Positions 9,247-18,374 of a DNA stretch of 64,000 nt are shown here, one piece after another. The DNA is from Streptomyces sp. B21-105. GTDB lineage: Bacteria; Actinomycetota; Actinomycetes; Streptomycetales; Streptomycetaceae. Each line of letters opens with the position of its first letter. Within the stretch, counting starts at the first letter, position 1. The position numbers and the translations under genes were made by a program. The notes beneath the pieces are model-generated. The model had not been told where the DNA came from. It saw only the letters and a program-made list of their open reading frames with translations, and made no database searches. The stretch lies in contig NZ_JARUMJ010000001.1 of assembly GCF_036898465.1 (NCBI RefSeq), positions 8,494,001 to 8,558,000 on the forward strand. The letters are read 5' to 3'.

Positions 9247-10407
9247 TCACGCGCCCCAACCGGCCTGCTCCCCTCCCACCCGTTCTGCGACGATCTTCTC
9301 CGCCCATCCGGACGCCCGGTAGGCGGCGATGGGGTCGGGGTGCAGCCCGCTCTCCTCGCGTACCTCGCGCAGCAGCGGCCGCACGTCCGTGTTGTACGCG
9401 TCCATCAGCACCGCGTTGGCTTCCAGGACGTCGCCGGAGGCCTGCGCGGCGGCCAGGGCCGAGGCGTCGACGAGCAGCGCCTTGGCCGTCGCCTCCTGGA
9501 CGTTCATCACGGAGCGGATGATCGCCGGGATCTTCGCCTCGATGTTGTGGCACTGGTCGAGCATGAACGCCACGTCGGAGGTGAACCCGCCGCCGCGCAC
9601 CACCTCGTACATGATCCGGAACAGCTGGAAGGGGTCCGCCGCGCCCACCATCAGGTCGTCGTCGGCGTAGAACCGGGAGTTGAAGTCGAACCCGCCGAGC
9701 TTGTTCTCGCGCAACAGCGTGGCGACGATGAACTCGATGTTGGTGCCGGGCGCGTGGTGGCCGGTGTCGACCACGACCTGTGCCTTGGTGCCGAGCTTCA
9801 GACAGTGCGCGTAGGCCGTGCCCCAGTCCGGGACGTCCGTCGCATAGAACGCCGGCTCGAAGAACTTGTACTCCAGCAGCATCCGCTGCCCGTCGCCCAG
9901 CCGCTCGTACACCTCGGCGAGACCCTCCGCGAGCCGGTCCTGGCGTCCACGGATGTCGTCCTGGCCGGGATAGTTCGTGCCGTCCGCGAACCACAGCTTC
10001 AGATCGGTGGAACCCGTCGCGTCCATGATGTCGACGCACTCGAGCAGGTGGTCGACGGCCTTGCGGCGCACCGCCGCCTCCGGGTGGCAGATGCTGCCCA
10101 GCTTGTAGGCGTCGTCCTGGAAGGTGTTGGAGTTGATGGCTCCCAGCTTCACGCCCCGGTCCTCGGCGTGCTTGGCGAGCGCGGAGTAGTCCTCCACCTT
10201 GTCCCACGGGATGTGCAGCGCGACGGTGGGGGCAGCCCCGGTGACCGCGTGCACCTGCGCCGCGTCGTCCAGTTTCTCCTGCGGGGTGCGCGGAACTCCC
10301 TGCTGGGCGAACACCTTGAAACGGGTCCCCGAGTTCCCGTACGCCCATGACGGCGTCTCGACGGCCTGGGTCTTCAGCGCGGCCTTCACGGCGACGAGGT
10401 CGGTCAC
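9247..10407 (-). CDS. rhaI: L-rhamnose isomerase (Streptomyces subtype)
   Basis: A 386-residue TIM-barrel isomerase that converts L-rhamnose to L-rhamnulose using divalent metal. Family blocks include [19 protein letters not shown] near the start, [54 protein letters not shown] and [13 protein letters not shown], the last ones containing metal-binding residues. I choose GTG at 10407 because AGGAG lies six bases upstream; the ATG at 10425 has no visible ribosome site and would only add six residues. It is the first gene of the minus-strand rha-lut run and faces the ABC transporter genes. Confidence 0.95.
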   Translation of the reverse strand: MTDLVAVKAALKTQAVETPSWAYGNSGTRFKVFAQQGVPRTPQEKLDDAAQVHAVTGAAPTVALHIPWDKVEDYSALAKHAEDRGVKLGAINSNTFQDDAYKLGSICHPEAAVRRKAVDHLLECVDIMDATGSTDLKLWFADGTNYPGQDDIRGRQDRLAEGLAEVYERLGDGQRMLLEYKFFEPAFYATDVPDWGTAYAHCLKLGTKAQVVVDTGHHAPGTNIEFIVATLLRENKLGGFDFNSRFYADDDLMVGAADPFQLFRIMYEVVRGGGFTSDVAFMLDQCHNIEAKIPAIIRSVMNVQEATAKALLVDASALAAAQASGDVLEANAVLMDAYNTDVRPLLREVREESGLHPDPIAAYRASGWAEKIVAERVGGEQAGWGA

Positions 10408-10447
10408 TTCGGGCTCCTGTGACATCAGTCCGGGATCGGCACCCGGA

Positions 10448-10459
10448 TGAAACGATTCA
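10448..10459. promoter_or_regulatory. LacI-type operator candidate, rhaI side
   Basis: TGAAACGATTCA is an interrupted palindrome (TGAA/TTCA). It sits right at the predicted transcription start of the rhaI promoter, where a LacI-family repressor would block RNA polymerase. It closely resembles the TGAAACCTTTCA at 10614-10625. Confidence 0.6.
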
Positions 10460-10466
10460 GGACGGG

Positions 10467-10495
10467 AAGCTATGAGGCCACCGAACGGGTGTCAA
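10467..10495 (-). promoter_or_regulatory. Promoter of the rhaI-rhaD-rhaB-(lutABC) run
   Basis: Read on the minus strand, TTGACA (10495-10490) and TAGCTT (10472-10467) are separated by exactly 17 bases, a good match to the vegetative sigma consensus. Confidence 0.65.
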
Positions 10496-10544
10496 CCCCC
10501 CAGGCCTGGCGTGTTCATCGTGACCGGTGCGTGACCTTAGGGTA

Positions 10545-10559
10545 TCGAAAACTTTTCGA
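10545..10559. promoter_or_regulatory. 15-base perfect palindrome, probable regulator site
   Basis: TCGAAAACTTTTCGA has perfect 7-base arms around a single central base. It is near the middle of the divergent region and just upstream of the rhaT -35 element. CGAAA-N-TTTCG palindromes are typical of LacI-family operators in actinobacteria; the LacI gene at 17343 is the obvious candidate. Confidence 0.6.
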
Positions 10560-10569
10560 CACGTACCCA

Positions 10570-10599
10570 TTGACGCGACATGGCCGGAATGCCTAACGT
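10570..10599 (+). promoter_or_regulatory. Promoter of the rhaT transport run
   Basis: TTGACG (10570-10575) and TAACGT (10594-10599) are separated by 18 bases. An 8-base inverted repeat (ATGGCCGG 10580-10587, CCGGCCAT 10601-10608) overlaps the -10 region and early leader. Confidence 0.5.
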
Positions 10600-10613
10600 C
10601 CCGGCCATCCAGT

Positions 10614-10625
10614 TGAAACCTTTCA
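10614..10625. promoter_or_regulatory. LacI-type operator candidate, rhaT side
   Basis: TGAAACCTTTCA has perfect 5-base arms. It lies a few bases downstream of the predicted start of the rhaT transcript and mirrors the rhaI-side copy at 10448-10459. Confidence 0.6.
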
Positions 10626-10681
10626 CGACGTCGCGGCGGCCCCGAGCGGCCCGGCCTGCGGACGTCGTCGAGGAGCCACCC

Positions 10682-12199
10682 ATGACCCACCCGTCCGACA
10701 CGGGACCAGCCCCGGTGCTGGCACTGAGGGACGTGACCAAGTCCTTCGGAGCCGTACGCGCCCTGCGGGGCGTCTCCCTGGAGCTGTTCCCCGGCGAGGT
10801 GCACGCCCTCGCCGGCGAGAACGGCGCGGGCAAGTCGACCTTGATCAAGACCCTTGCGGGGGTGCACCGACCGGACTCCGGCCGGGTGCTGCTCGACGGC
10901 GAGTCCGTCGTCTTCCACGGTCCCGGCGACGCCCGCGACGCCGGAATCGCGGTGATCTACCAGGAGCCCACGCTCTTCCCCGACCTGTCGATCGCCGAGA
11001 ACATCTTCATGGGCCGACAGCCCCGGCGGGCCCTTCGCCGCATCGACCACAAGGCCACCCACGCCGCCACCGCCGCCCTGATGCAGCGTCTCGGCGTGGA
11101 CCTCGACCCCGATCGCCCGGCGCGCGGCCTGTCCATCGCCGACCAGCAGATCGTCGAGATCGCCAAGGCGCTCTCCTTCGACGCCCGCGTCCTGATCATG
11201 GACGAGCCCACCGCCGCCCTCACCGGCAGCGAGGTCGCCCGGCTCTTCGGCGTGGTGCGCACCCTGCGCGAACAGGGCGCGGCCGTGCTGTTCATCTCGC
11301 ACCGGCTCGAGGAGATCTTCGAGATCTGCCAGCGGGTGACCACCCTGCGCGACGGGGCGTGGATCGCCAGCGAGCCGATCGAGGGCATGACCGAGGACGA
11401 CCTGGTCCGCCGGATGGTCGGCCGCGAACTCGACGAGCTCTACCCCAAGCAGGACGTCACACCGGGCGAAGTCGCCCTGAGCGTCCGTCGGCTGACCCGC
11501 GAGGGCGTCTTCACCGACGTCTCCTTCGAGGTCCGGCGCGGCGAGATCGTCGGCCTCGCCGGACTCGTCGGGGCCGGCCGCACCGAGGTCGCCAGGGCGG
11601 TCTTCGGCATCGACCGCTGGGACGCCGGCGAGGTCTTCGTGGACGGCCGTCCGCTCACCAACGGAGCACCCTCCACCGCGATGTCCGCGGGCCTCGCCCT
11701 GGTCCCCGAGGACCGGCGCGCCCAGGGCCTGGTGATGGACATGTCCATCGAGCGCAACATCGGCCTCACCGGTCTGCGCACCACCGTCAAGGCCGGACTG
11801 ATGGACCGCGGCGCCGAACGCAGCCGCTCCCTCGACTGGGCCGTCAAGCTCCAGGTGAAGTACGCCCGGATCGCCGACAGCGTCAACACCCTCTCCGGCG
11901 GCAACCAGCAGAAGGTCGTGCTCGCCAAGTGGCTGGCCACCGGCCCCAAGGTGCTGATCGTCGACGAGCCGACGCGCGGCATCGACGTCGGAACCAAGGC
12001 CGAGGTGCACCGGCTGCTGAGCGAGCTGGCCGCCGACGGGGTCGCCGTCCTGATGATCTCCTCCGACCTGCCCGAGATCCTCGGCATGGCCGACCGCGTG
12101 CTGGTGATGCACGAGGGCCGGCTCACCGCCGAGATCGCCCGTACCGACGCCACCGAGGAAACCGTGATGGCCGCAGCCACCGGGAGGGCCGCCGCATGA
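10682..12199 (+). CDS. rhaT: Rhamnose ABC transporter ATP-binding protein
   Basis: A 505-residue sugar-type ATPase with two nucleotide-binding halves. The first half has Walker [10 protein letters not shown], signature LSIADQQ and Walker [12 protein letters not shown]; the second has the usual degenerate P-loop GLVGAGRTE but a good signature LSGGNQQK and Walker [13 protein letters not shown]. It powers uptake of rhamnose across the membrane with two permeases. ATG at 10682 has AGGAG six bases upstream. Its TGA overlaps the next ATG (ATGA). The symbol follows the rhizobial RhaSTPQ naming; the substrate is inferred from the surrounding rhamnose genes. Confidence 0.92.
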   Translation: MTHPSDTGPAPVLALRDVTKSFGAVRALRGVSLELFPGEVHALAGENGAGKSTLIKTLAGVHRPDSGRVLLDGESVVFHGPGDARDAGIAVIYQEPTLFPDLSIAENIFMGRQPRRALRRIDHKATHAATAALMQRLGVDLDPDRPARGLSIADQQIVEIAKALSFDARVLIMDEPTAALTGSEVARLFGVVRTLREQGAAVLFISHRLEEIFEICQRVTTLRDGAWIASEPIEGMTEDDLVRRMVGRELDELYPKQDVTPGEVALSVRRLTREGVFTDVSFEVRRGEIVGLAGLVGAGRTEVARAVFGIDRWDAGEVFVDGRPLTNGAPSTAMSAGLALVPEDRRAQGLVMDMSIERNIGLTGLRTTVKAGLMDRGAERSRSLDWAVKLQVKYARIADSVNTLSGGNQQKVVLAKWLATGPKVLIVDEPTRGIDVGTKAEVHRLLSELAADGVAVLMISSDLPEILGMADRVLVMHEGRLTAEIARTDATEETVMAAATGRAAA

Positions 12200-13263
12200 C
12201 GGTGACCACTCCCCACGAGGCCCCCGTCGCCGGGACGCCGAAATCCAGCGGCACCCGGCTGGTCGACCGTGTCTTCAAGATGCGCGAACTCGCCATCCTG
12301 GTCGTCTTCCTGGTGATGATCGCCGTCACCCAGGCCGGCAACAGCGAGTTCCTCTCCGAGCAGGGCATCAAGGACCTGCTGCTGAACGCGACCATCCTGG
12401 TGCTGGTCGCCACCGGCCAGTCCCTGGTCGTCATCACCCGCAACGTCGACCTCTCGGTCGGCTCCACCCTCGGCGTCAGCGCCTTCGCCACCGGCACCTA
12501 TCTGCACGGCGGCGGCAACCCGGTGATCGCGATCGCCCTGGCGATCCTGCTGGGCGTCGGCTTCGGGCTGCTCAACGGCCTGCTGGTCAGCCTCGGACAG
12601 GTGCCCGCCCTGGTCGTCACCCTCGGCACGCTGTACATCATCCGCGGCATCGACTCCATCTGGGTCGGCTCCCGGCAGATCACCGCGGCCGACCTGCCGG
12701 GCTCCTTCGTCGACTTCGGCTCCGGCGGCCTCTCGGCGGTGCCGTGGCTGGCGCTCATCGCGGTCGTCGTCCTGATCGCGACCGCCTACTACCTCAAGCA
12801 CTTCGGCAGCGGACGCGAGCTGTACGCGCTCGGCTCCAACCCCGAAGCCGCCCGGCTCGCCGGCATCCCGGTCCGCAAGCGGATCCTCGCCGCCTACACG
12901 TTCTGCGGCGGCCTCGCCGGTCTCGCCGGCGCCATGTACCTGGCCCGGTTCGGCAACGTCGACTCCGGGACCGGCAACGGCTACGAACTCACCGTCGTCA
13001 GCGCGGTCGTGGTCGGCGGCGTCGTCTTCACCGGCGGCTCCGGCAGCGTCTACGGCGCCGCCCTCGGCGCCCTGCTCCTCACCTCCATCAACAGCGTCCT
13101 GCCCGCCCTCGGCGTCAGCTCCGTCTGGGTGCTCGCCATCAACGGCGTGCTGCTCCTGCTGGCCATCGCGGTCGACCGGATCGTGGCGCTGCGGGTGGCG
13201 TCCGCCCTGAAGAAGAAGTCGGCCTCCGTGCCGGCCGTAGAGAAGGGAGAGGCCCGTGCCTGA
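12196..13263 (+). CDS. rhaP: Rhamnose ABC transporter permease 1
   Basis: A 355-residue integral membrane protein of the ribose/rhamnose permease family, with about eight to ten hydrophobic segments beginning near residue 32 ([18 protein letters not shown]). Family blocks [34 protein letters not shown] and [16 protein letters not shown] are clear. The start overlaps the rhaT stop by four bases and the stop overlaps the start of the second permease by eight, so all three are translated as a unit. It should pair with RhaQ to form the channel. Confidence 0.93.
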   Translation: MTVTTPHEAPVAGTPKSSGTRLVDRVFKMRELAILVVFLVMIAVTQAGNSEFLSEQGIKDLLLNATILVLVATGQSLVVITRNVDLSVGSTLGVSAFATGTYLHGGGNPVIAIALAILLGVGFGLLNGLLVSLGQVPALVVTLGTLYIIRGIDSIWVGSRQITAADLPGSFVDFGSGGLSAVPWLALIAVVVLIATAYYLKHFGSGRELYALGSNPEAARLAGIPVRKRILAAYTFCGGLAGLAGAMYLARFGNVDSGTGNGYELTVVSAVVVGGVVFTGGSGSVYGAALGALLLTSINSVLPALGVSSVWVLAINGVLLLLAIAVDRIVALRVASALKKKSASVPAVEKGEARA

Positions 13264-14247
13264 GTCCCTGGCCCGCGCGATCCGCTGGGACACCGTCGTG
13301 GGCGCCCTCCTGATCGTCCTGCTGTTGTTCTCCTTCTCCTTCGTGGACGGCTTCGGCAACGCGCTGAACCTGTCCTTCCTGATCGGCAACACCCTGCCGA
13401 TCGCGCTCATCGCCCTGCCGATGACCCTGCTGGTCGTCTCCGGCGAGATCGACCTCTCGGTCGCCTCCACGGCAGGCCTGTCCGGCGCGGTCATGGGCGC
13501 CCTGTGGAACCAGGGCCTGACCATCGAGGCGATCATCCCGGTCTGCCTGCTGCTGGGCGTGGTGTGCGGGCTGATCAACGGTCTGCTCGTGACCCGGCTC
13601 GGGCTGCCCTCCCTCGCCGTCACCATCGGCACCCTCGCCGCCTACCGGGGCATCGCGCAGATCGTGCTCGGCTCCGACGCGGTGACCGACTTCCCCACCC
13701 AGTACCTCGACTTCGCGGCCGGACGGGTCGGGGACAGTTTCCTCCCGCAGGCGTTCCTGCCCTTCGTCATCCTGCTCGCGATCGCGGTGGTAGTCCTGCA
13801 CGCCACCCCGTTCGGCCGCTCGCTCTTCGCGACCGGCGCCAGCGAGGAGGCCGCCCGGTTCGCCGGCATCCGCGTCAAGCGGCAGAAGCTCATCCTGTTC
13901 ACGGTGACCGGCCTGATGGCCTCCCTCACCGGCATCTTCTGGGCCCTGCACTACGCCAGCGCCCGCTACGACAACGCCACCGGCCTCGAACTCTCCGTCG
14001 TCGCCGCGGTGTTGCTCGGCGGCATCGACTTCGACGGCGGCAAGGGCACGCTGGGCGGCGCCATCGCGGGCGTGTTCCTCCTCGGCGCACTGCAGAACGT
14101 GATGAGCCTGCTCAACGTCTCCGCCCAGTCGCAGATCGTCGTCACCGGCGTCCTGCTCGTCGTCTCCGTGCTCGGCCCCGGGTCGCACGCCAGATCGCCG
14201 TCGCGAGGGCGGGCCGCAGAGCCGCCGCCTCGACCCCGACCGCCTGA
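13256..14247 (+). CDS. rhaQ: Rhamnose ABC transporter permease 2, frameshifted near the 3' end
   Basis: The second permease starts with GTG at 13256, eight bases inside rhaP. Residues 1 to about 307 are a normal ribose/rhamnose permease (VVSGEIDLSVASTAGLSG, GLINGLLVTRLGLPSLAVT, LLGGIDFDGGKGTLGG). At GGCCCCGGG (14174-14182) the frame changes: the annotated frame would run on through proline-rich nonsense to 14422, 103 bases into rhaS. The other frame gives the expected basic tail (VARQIAVARAGRRAAA) and a stop at 14245-14247. Adding one C in this run gives a 330-residue protein of normal length. I therefore treat the gene as intact with a probable sequencing error, but a true mutation is possible. 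Confidence 0.85.
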
Positions 14248-14319
14248 ACCGACACAAGCCCCGCCCTCACATCCCACCCCCCTCACAGCTCCGCCCTCCT
14301 CTCTAAGGACTCACCCACC

Positions 14320-15402
14320 ATGCGCAAGTCATCCCTCCGCCGTGCCTGCGCGGCCGTCGCCGCCGTCTCCTCCCTCGCCCTCGCCGCCACCGCCTGCGGC
14401 GGCACCACCAAGGAGGACGTGAAGAAGGAGAGCACCGGCGCGGCCGTCGCCACCGGCAAGGCCGACCCGAACGCGGCCACCAAGAAGGGCCTGACCGTCG
14501 GCTTCCTGCCCAAGCAGGTCAACAACCCCTACTTCACCTCCTCCGACAAGGGCGGCGAGGCGGCCCTGAAGGAGCTGGGCTCCAACTACAAGGAGGTCGG
14601 CCCCTCCAGCGCCACCGACACCTCCAGCCAGGTCTCCTACGTCAACACCCTGACCCAGCAGCAGGTCGACGCGATGGCCGTGTCCGCGCAGGACCCGGGC
14701 GCCCTGTGCACCGCGCTCAAGCAGGCCATGAGCAACAAGATCAAGGTCGTCACCTACGACTCCGACACCAACCCCGAGTGCCGCAACGCCTTTGTCTCGC
14801 AGGCGTCCGCCGAGGACCTCGGCCGCACCGAGGTGCAGCTGCTCGCCGAGCAGATCGGCTACAAGGGCGAGATCGCGATCCTGTCGGCCGCGCAGACCGC
14901 GACGAACCAGAACACCTGGATCGACTTCATGAAGGACGAGCTGAAGGACCCCAAGTACAAGGACATCAAGCTCGTCAAGGTGGCGTACGGCAACGACGAC
15001 GCCCAGCAGTCCTTCCAGCAGACCCAGGGCCTGCTCCAGCAGTACCCGAACCTGAAGGGGATCATCTCCCCGACCACCGTCGGCATCAAGGCGGCCGCGC
15101 AGTACCTGTCGGGCTCCAAGTACAAGGGCAAGGTCAAGCTGACCGGCCTCGGCACCCCGAACGACATGCGCACCTACGTCAAGAACGGCACCGTCGACGC
15201 CTTCGAGCTGTGGGACCCCTCGAAGCTCGGCGCGCTGGCCGCCCAGACCGCGGTGGCGCTGGTCTCGGGCCAGATCACCGGCGCCGAGGGTGAGACCTTC
15301 AAGGCCGGCGGCGCCGAGTACACCATCGGCAAGAACGGTGTGATCAACATCGGCAAGCCGACCGTGTTCAACGCCAAGAACATCGACCAGTTCAACTTCT
15401 AA
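14320..15402 (+). CDS. rhaS: Rhamnose ABC transporter substrate-binding lipoprotein
   Basis: A 360-residue periplasmic-binding-protein-like lipoprotein. The signal peptide has a basic start (MRKSSLRRA), a hydrophobic core and a lipobox ending at Cys26 (LAATAC), so the protein is anchored outside the membrane. The mature part follows a lysine-rich linker and shows the type 1 sugar-binding fold: LTVGFLPKQVNNPYFTSSDK, VDAMAVSAQDPGAL, VVTYDSDTNPECRNAF and a C-terminal DAFELWDPSKLGALAAQTA. These match rhamnose-binding proteins. It is the capture subunit of RhaTPQ and is followed after 17 bases by the mutarotase. Confidence 0.93.
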   Translation: MRKSSLRRACAAVAAVSSLALAATACGGTTKEDVKKESTGAAVATGKADPNAATKKGLTVGFLPKQVNNPYFTSSDKGGEAALKELGSNYKEVGPSSATDTSSQVSYVNTLTQQQVDAMAVSAQDPGALCTALKQAMSNKIKVVTYDSDTNPECRNAFVSQASAEDLGRTEVQLLAEQIGYKGEIAILSAAQTATNQNTWIDFMKDELKDPKYKDIKLVKVAYGNDDAQQSFQQTQGLLQQYPNLKGIISPTTVGIKAAAQYLSGSKYKGKVKLTGLGTPNDMRTYVKNGTVDAFELWDPSKLGALAAQTAVALVSGQITGAEGETFKAGGAEYTIGKNGVINIGKPTVFNAKNIDQFNF

Positions 15403-15419
15403 GTCGGGAGCGGTACTTC

Positions 15420-15740
15420 ATGCAGCGCGTCTGTTTCCTGCTCAAGGTCCGACAGGACCGCCTCGCCGAGTACCGCGAACGCCACGCGGCCGTGTGGCCG
15501 GAGATGCTCGACGCTCTCTCGGCCACCGGCTGGCACAACTACTCGCTCTTCCTGAGAGACGACGGCCTGCTCGTCGGCTACCTGGAGACCGAGGACTTCG
15601 CCGCCGCCCAGGCCGGCATGGAGGCCGCCGAGGTCAACGCCCGCTGGCAGGCGGAGATGGCCCCGTTCTTCGAGTCCCTGGACGGAGCCCGGCCGGACGA
15701 GGCCATGAAACCCCTCACCGAGGTCTTCCACCTCGCCTGA
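15420..15740 (+). CDS. rhaM: L-rhamnose mutarotase
   Basis: A 106-residue dimeric alpha/beta-barrel protein that speeds interconversion of the alpha and beta anomers of L-rhamnose, supplying the anomer used by the isomerase. The family pattern is clear: an N-terminal RVCFLLKVRQDRLAEYRERH with the conserved catalytic-region histidine, then AVWPEMLDAL, GWHNYSLFL and a C-terminal MAPFFESLDG. Its length is normal. It directly follows rhaS and is likely on the same transcript. Confidence 0.95.
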   Translation: MQRVCFLLKVRQDRLAEYRERHAAVWPEMLDALSATGWHNYSLFLRDDGLLVGYLETEDFAAAQAGMEAAEVNARWQAEMAPFFESLDGARPDEAMKPLTEVFHLA

Positions 15741-15826
15741 GGGGACCGCCCCCGAAGTCCGCCGACACCCCCCATCCCCCACCCCAGCCTCTTCCCTTGC
15801 TCTCGTACGACAACGGAGTCCCCGAG

Positions 15827-17251
15827 ATGAGACGACGCACCCTGCTGGCCGGCGCCCTCCTCAGCGCCGCAGCCTCCCCCGTGCTGGCCGCCGGCACAGC
15901 ACGCGCCGCCGACCCCGGCCCCTCGATCACGAGGAGGACGACCACGCGACTCGACGCCCAGGCCGTGTTCTTCGTGTCCTACGACGGCCTGGTCAACAAC
16001 AACTCGTTCCAGAAGAACGGTCTGCTGACCTACAAGGGCTACCAGTACGCCACCTGGTACACCGCCACCCGCAACGCGGTCGTCGCCCGCCGGATCCTGG
16101 GCGGCACCACCTGGTCCACGGTGACGCTGCCGCACCAGCTCAAGTCCAGCGACTCGCACAACGTCATATCCATGGGCGTCTCCAAGGTCGACGGCCGGCT
16201 CCACCTCAACATGGACTCCCACAGCGACGGCTTCTTCTACGTCAAGTCGGTCGCCGGGCTCCTCGACAACCCGGCGACCACGTCCTGGACGTCGTCCGGG
16301 TTCGGCGCCGTCCAGACCACCCTCGACGGCCTCGCGCTCACCTCCCAGTTCACCTACCCCCAGTTCGTCTCCACCCCGGAGGGCAGACTCCAGCTCAGCT
16401 ACCGGGTCGCCATATCCGGCAACGGCCGCAACGCCCTCGCCGAGTACGACGGTTCGACGTGGAAGAACCTCGGCGAGTGGTCCGGCTCCACCGGCACGTA
16501 CACCAGCGAGCACGGCTCCAGCACCGCCCGCAACATGTACCTGCACGGCATCGACTACGACGTCAACGGCCGGCTGCACTCGTTCTTCACCTGGCGCGAG
16601 CAGAACGGCGCCGTGATGTGCTCCGGCGGCGGCATCACCAACCACGACACAGGCTACGTGTACTCCGACGACCGCGGCCGGACCTGGCGCAACAACGCGG
16701 GCACCGTCGTCGGCGTCACCGGCGGCTCCGACAAGGTCGCGGTCACCGACAGCGGGCTCGTCGTGGACCCGCTCAACCCCGACCACTCCCTGATGAACCA
16801 GGAGAGCCAGGCCACCGACTCCGCCGGCCGGCCGCACGCGATCATCAGCTATGTCCCCGGCCGCTTCGGTCAGTGCACCACCGACTACGTCAACGACCGC
16901 ACCGTCAACGGCCGCGCCTTCCACCTGCGCAAGAACGCCTCCGGCGGCTGGCAGAAGACGGAGATCCCGGTCGTCCTCGGCTCCAGCCAGCGCACCAAGC
17001 TCATCCTGGACAAGTACGACAACGCGTACGCGATCTTCCCGTTCGGCAGGATCGCCGGCGCATCCAAGGCCTCCGGGTACACCGACTGGAAGATCCTCTT
17101 CGACGGCAGCGGCCTCAACGCCTTCGGCGAGGTCGTCATCGACGAGATGCGGGTCAAGGCCGACAACACGCTGTCGTTCATGTACCAGGAGAAGTCGAGC
17201 GGGACGACTCCGTCGGCGCTCCACGTCATCGACTTCACGCTGCCGGCATGA
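15827..17251 (+). CDS. Tat-exported BNR-repeat protein, possible rhamnoside-acting lyase or hydrolase
   Basis: A 474-residue secreted protein. The signal peptide MRRRTLLAGALLSAAASP with a following ARA cleavage site is of the twin-arginine type. The mature part contains a beta-propeller with Asp-box/BNR motifs (YVYSDDRGRTWRN) and belongs to the BNR_4 type of putative sialidase-fold proteins, some of which are polysaccharide lyases acting on rhamnose-uronate linkages (ulvan lyases and rhamnose-glucuronate lyases). It lies between rhaM and the LacI regulator in the rhamnose cluster, so I infer that it frees rhamnosyl sugars from an external polymer. Sialidase is less likely because the context is rhamnose. 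The exact reaction is unknown. Confidence 0.8.
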   Translation: MRRRTLLAGALLSAAASPVLAAGTARAADPGPSITRRTTTRLDAQAVFFVSYDGLVNNNSFQKNGLLTYKGYQYATWYTATRNAVVARRILGGTTWSTVTLPHQLKSSDSHNVISMGVSKVDGRLHLNMDSHSDGFFYVKSVAGLLDNPATTSWTSSGFGAVQTTLDGLALTSQFTYPQFVSTPEGRLQLSYRVAISGNGRNALAEYDGSTWKNLGEWSGSTGTYTSEHGSSTARNMYLHGIDYDVNGRLHSFFTWREQNGAVMCSGGGITNHDTGYVYSDDRGRTWRNNAGTVVGVTGGSDKVAVTDSGLVVDPLNPDHSLMNQESQATDSAGRPHAIISYVPGRFGQCTTDYVNDRTVNGRAFHLRKNASGGWQKTEIPVVLGSSQRTKLILDKYDNAYAIFPFGRIAGASKASGYTDWKILFDGSGLNAFGEVVIDEMRVKADNTLSFMYQEKSSGTTPSALHVIDFTLPA

Positions 17252-17342
17252 CCGGCGCACCGGCCCGGCCGGAGGCCCGGCGGGATGGCGGTAATGTGAA
17301 GGCCGTCCCGCCGTGCCCCGTTCACCTGGAGGTTCACGCCTG

Positions 17343-18374
17343 ATGGCCCAGTCGGTGGGTATCAAGGACGTCGCCCGTGCCGCCGGAGTCTCCGTCGGCA
17401 CGGTGTCCAACGTCATCAACCGCCCGGACACCGTCGCCACGGAGACCCGGGCCCGGGTGCTTTCGGCGATAGACCGTCTCGGATACGTCCGCAGCGAGTC
17501 GGCCCGCCAACTGCGCGCCGGACGCAGCCGGATCATGGGGCTGCTCGTCCTCGACATGGGCAACCCGTTCTTCGTGGACGTCGCCCGGGGCGCCGAGCGT
17601 GCCGCCCGGGACGCCGGACTCGGCGTCATGGTCTGCAACAGCGCCGAGAGCGCCGGCGAGGAGGCCGAGTACCTGTCGCTCTTCGCCGAGCAGCGGGTGC
17701 GCGGCGTGCTGCTCACCCCGGCCGACGCGACCGGCCGCAACATCGAGTCGTTCCGCCGGCACGGCATCCCCTTCGTCCTCGTCGACCGGGTCTCCGAGGG
17801 CACCGCCGAGTGCTCGGTGTCGGTGGACGACGTGGCGGGCGGGGCGCTCGCGGTGCGGCACCTCATCGACGCCGGCCACCGTTCCGTCGCCTACGTGAGC
17901 GGCCCGCCCGGCTTCACCCAGGTCCGCGACCGCCGCACCGGCGCGCTGACCGCGCTCGCGGAGGCGGGCCTCGGCCCGGAGCGCCTGCGCGAACTGCCCA
18001 CCGAACGGCTGGACGTCGCCGCCGGACGTGACGCCGGCGCCCGACTGCTGGGCCTCGCCGACCGTCCGACCGCCGTGTTCTGCGCCAACGACCTGCTCGC
18101 GCTCGGCGTGCTGCAGGCCATGTACGCGGCCGGGGTGGGCGTTCCCGACGACCTCGCCATCGTCGGCTACGACGACATCGAGTTCGCGGCCGCGGCGGCG
18201 GTCCCCCTCACCTCCGTCCGGCAGCCCGCCGTCACCATGGGCGCCCTGGCCGCCGAGATGCTGCTGGAGGAGACGGAGGAGGGGCACGAGAGCGGGAAAC
18301 GGGCACACGAACACCGCCGCGTGGTCCTCCAGCCGGAACTGGTGGTCCGCCGATCGAGCCTGTCGGCCCGCTGA
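17343..18374 (+). CDS. rhaR: LacI-family transcriptional regulator, probable rhamnose repressor
   Basis: A 343-residue LacI/GalR protein. The N-terminal helix-turn-helix is IKDVARAAGVSVGTVSNVIN, followed by the hinge helix (RSESARQLRAGRS) and a sugar-binding core (ILVLDMGNPFFVDVARGAE-like strand, FVLVDRVSEG, VFCANDLLALGVLQA, VGYDDIEFA). The ATG at 17343 has GGAGG ten bases upstream. It ends the plus-strand rhamnose run and is the most likely reader of the palindromes at 10448, 10545 and 10614. The effector is probably rhamnose, rhamnulose or a phosphorylated intermediate; this is inference. The symbol is given by context. Confidence 0.85.
   Translation: MAQSVGIKDVARAAGVSVGTVSNVINRPDTVATETRARVLSAIDRLGYVRSESARQLRAGRSRIMGLLVLDMGNPFFVDVARGAERAARDAGLGVMVCNSAESAGEEAEYLSLFAEQRVRGVLLTPADATGRNIESFRRHGIPFVLVDRVSEGTAECSVSVDDVAGGALAVRHLIDAGHRSVAYVSGPPGFTQVRDRRTGALTALAEAGLGPERLRELPTERLDVAAGRDAGARLLGLADRPTAVFCANDLLALGVLQAMYAAGVGVPDDLAIVGYDDIEFAAAAAVPLTSVRQPAVTMGALAAEMLLEETEEGHESGKRAHEHRRVVLQPELVVRRSSLSAR

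Noticed and set aside
11440..13632. Open frame antisense to the rhamnose transporter genes
   Set aside because: Shadow of the strongly biased rhaT-rhaP-rhaQ frames; the forward proteins have full family motifs.
13256..14422. Full 388-residue reading of rhaQ with a proline/serine-rich tail
   Set aside because: The tail overlaps rhaS by 103 bases and is unlike any permease; a one-base error explains it better.
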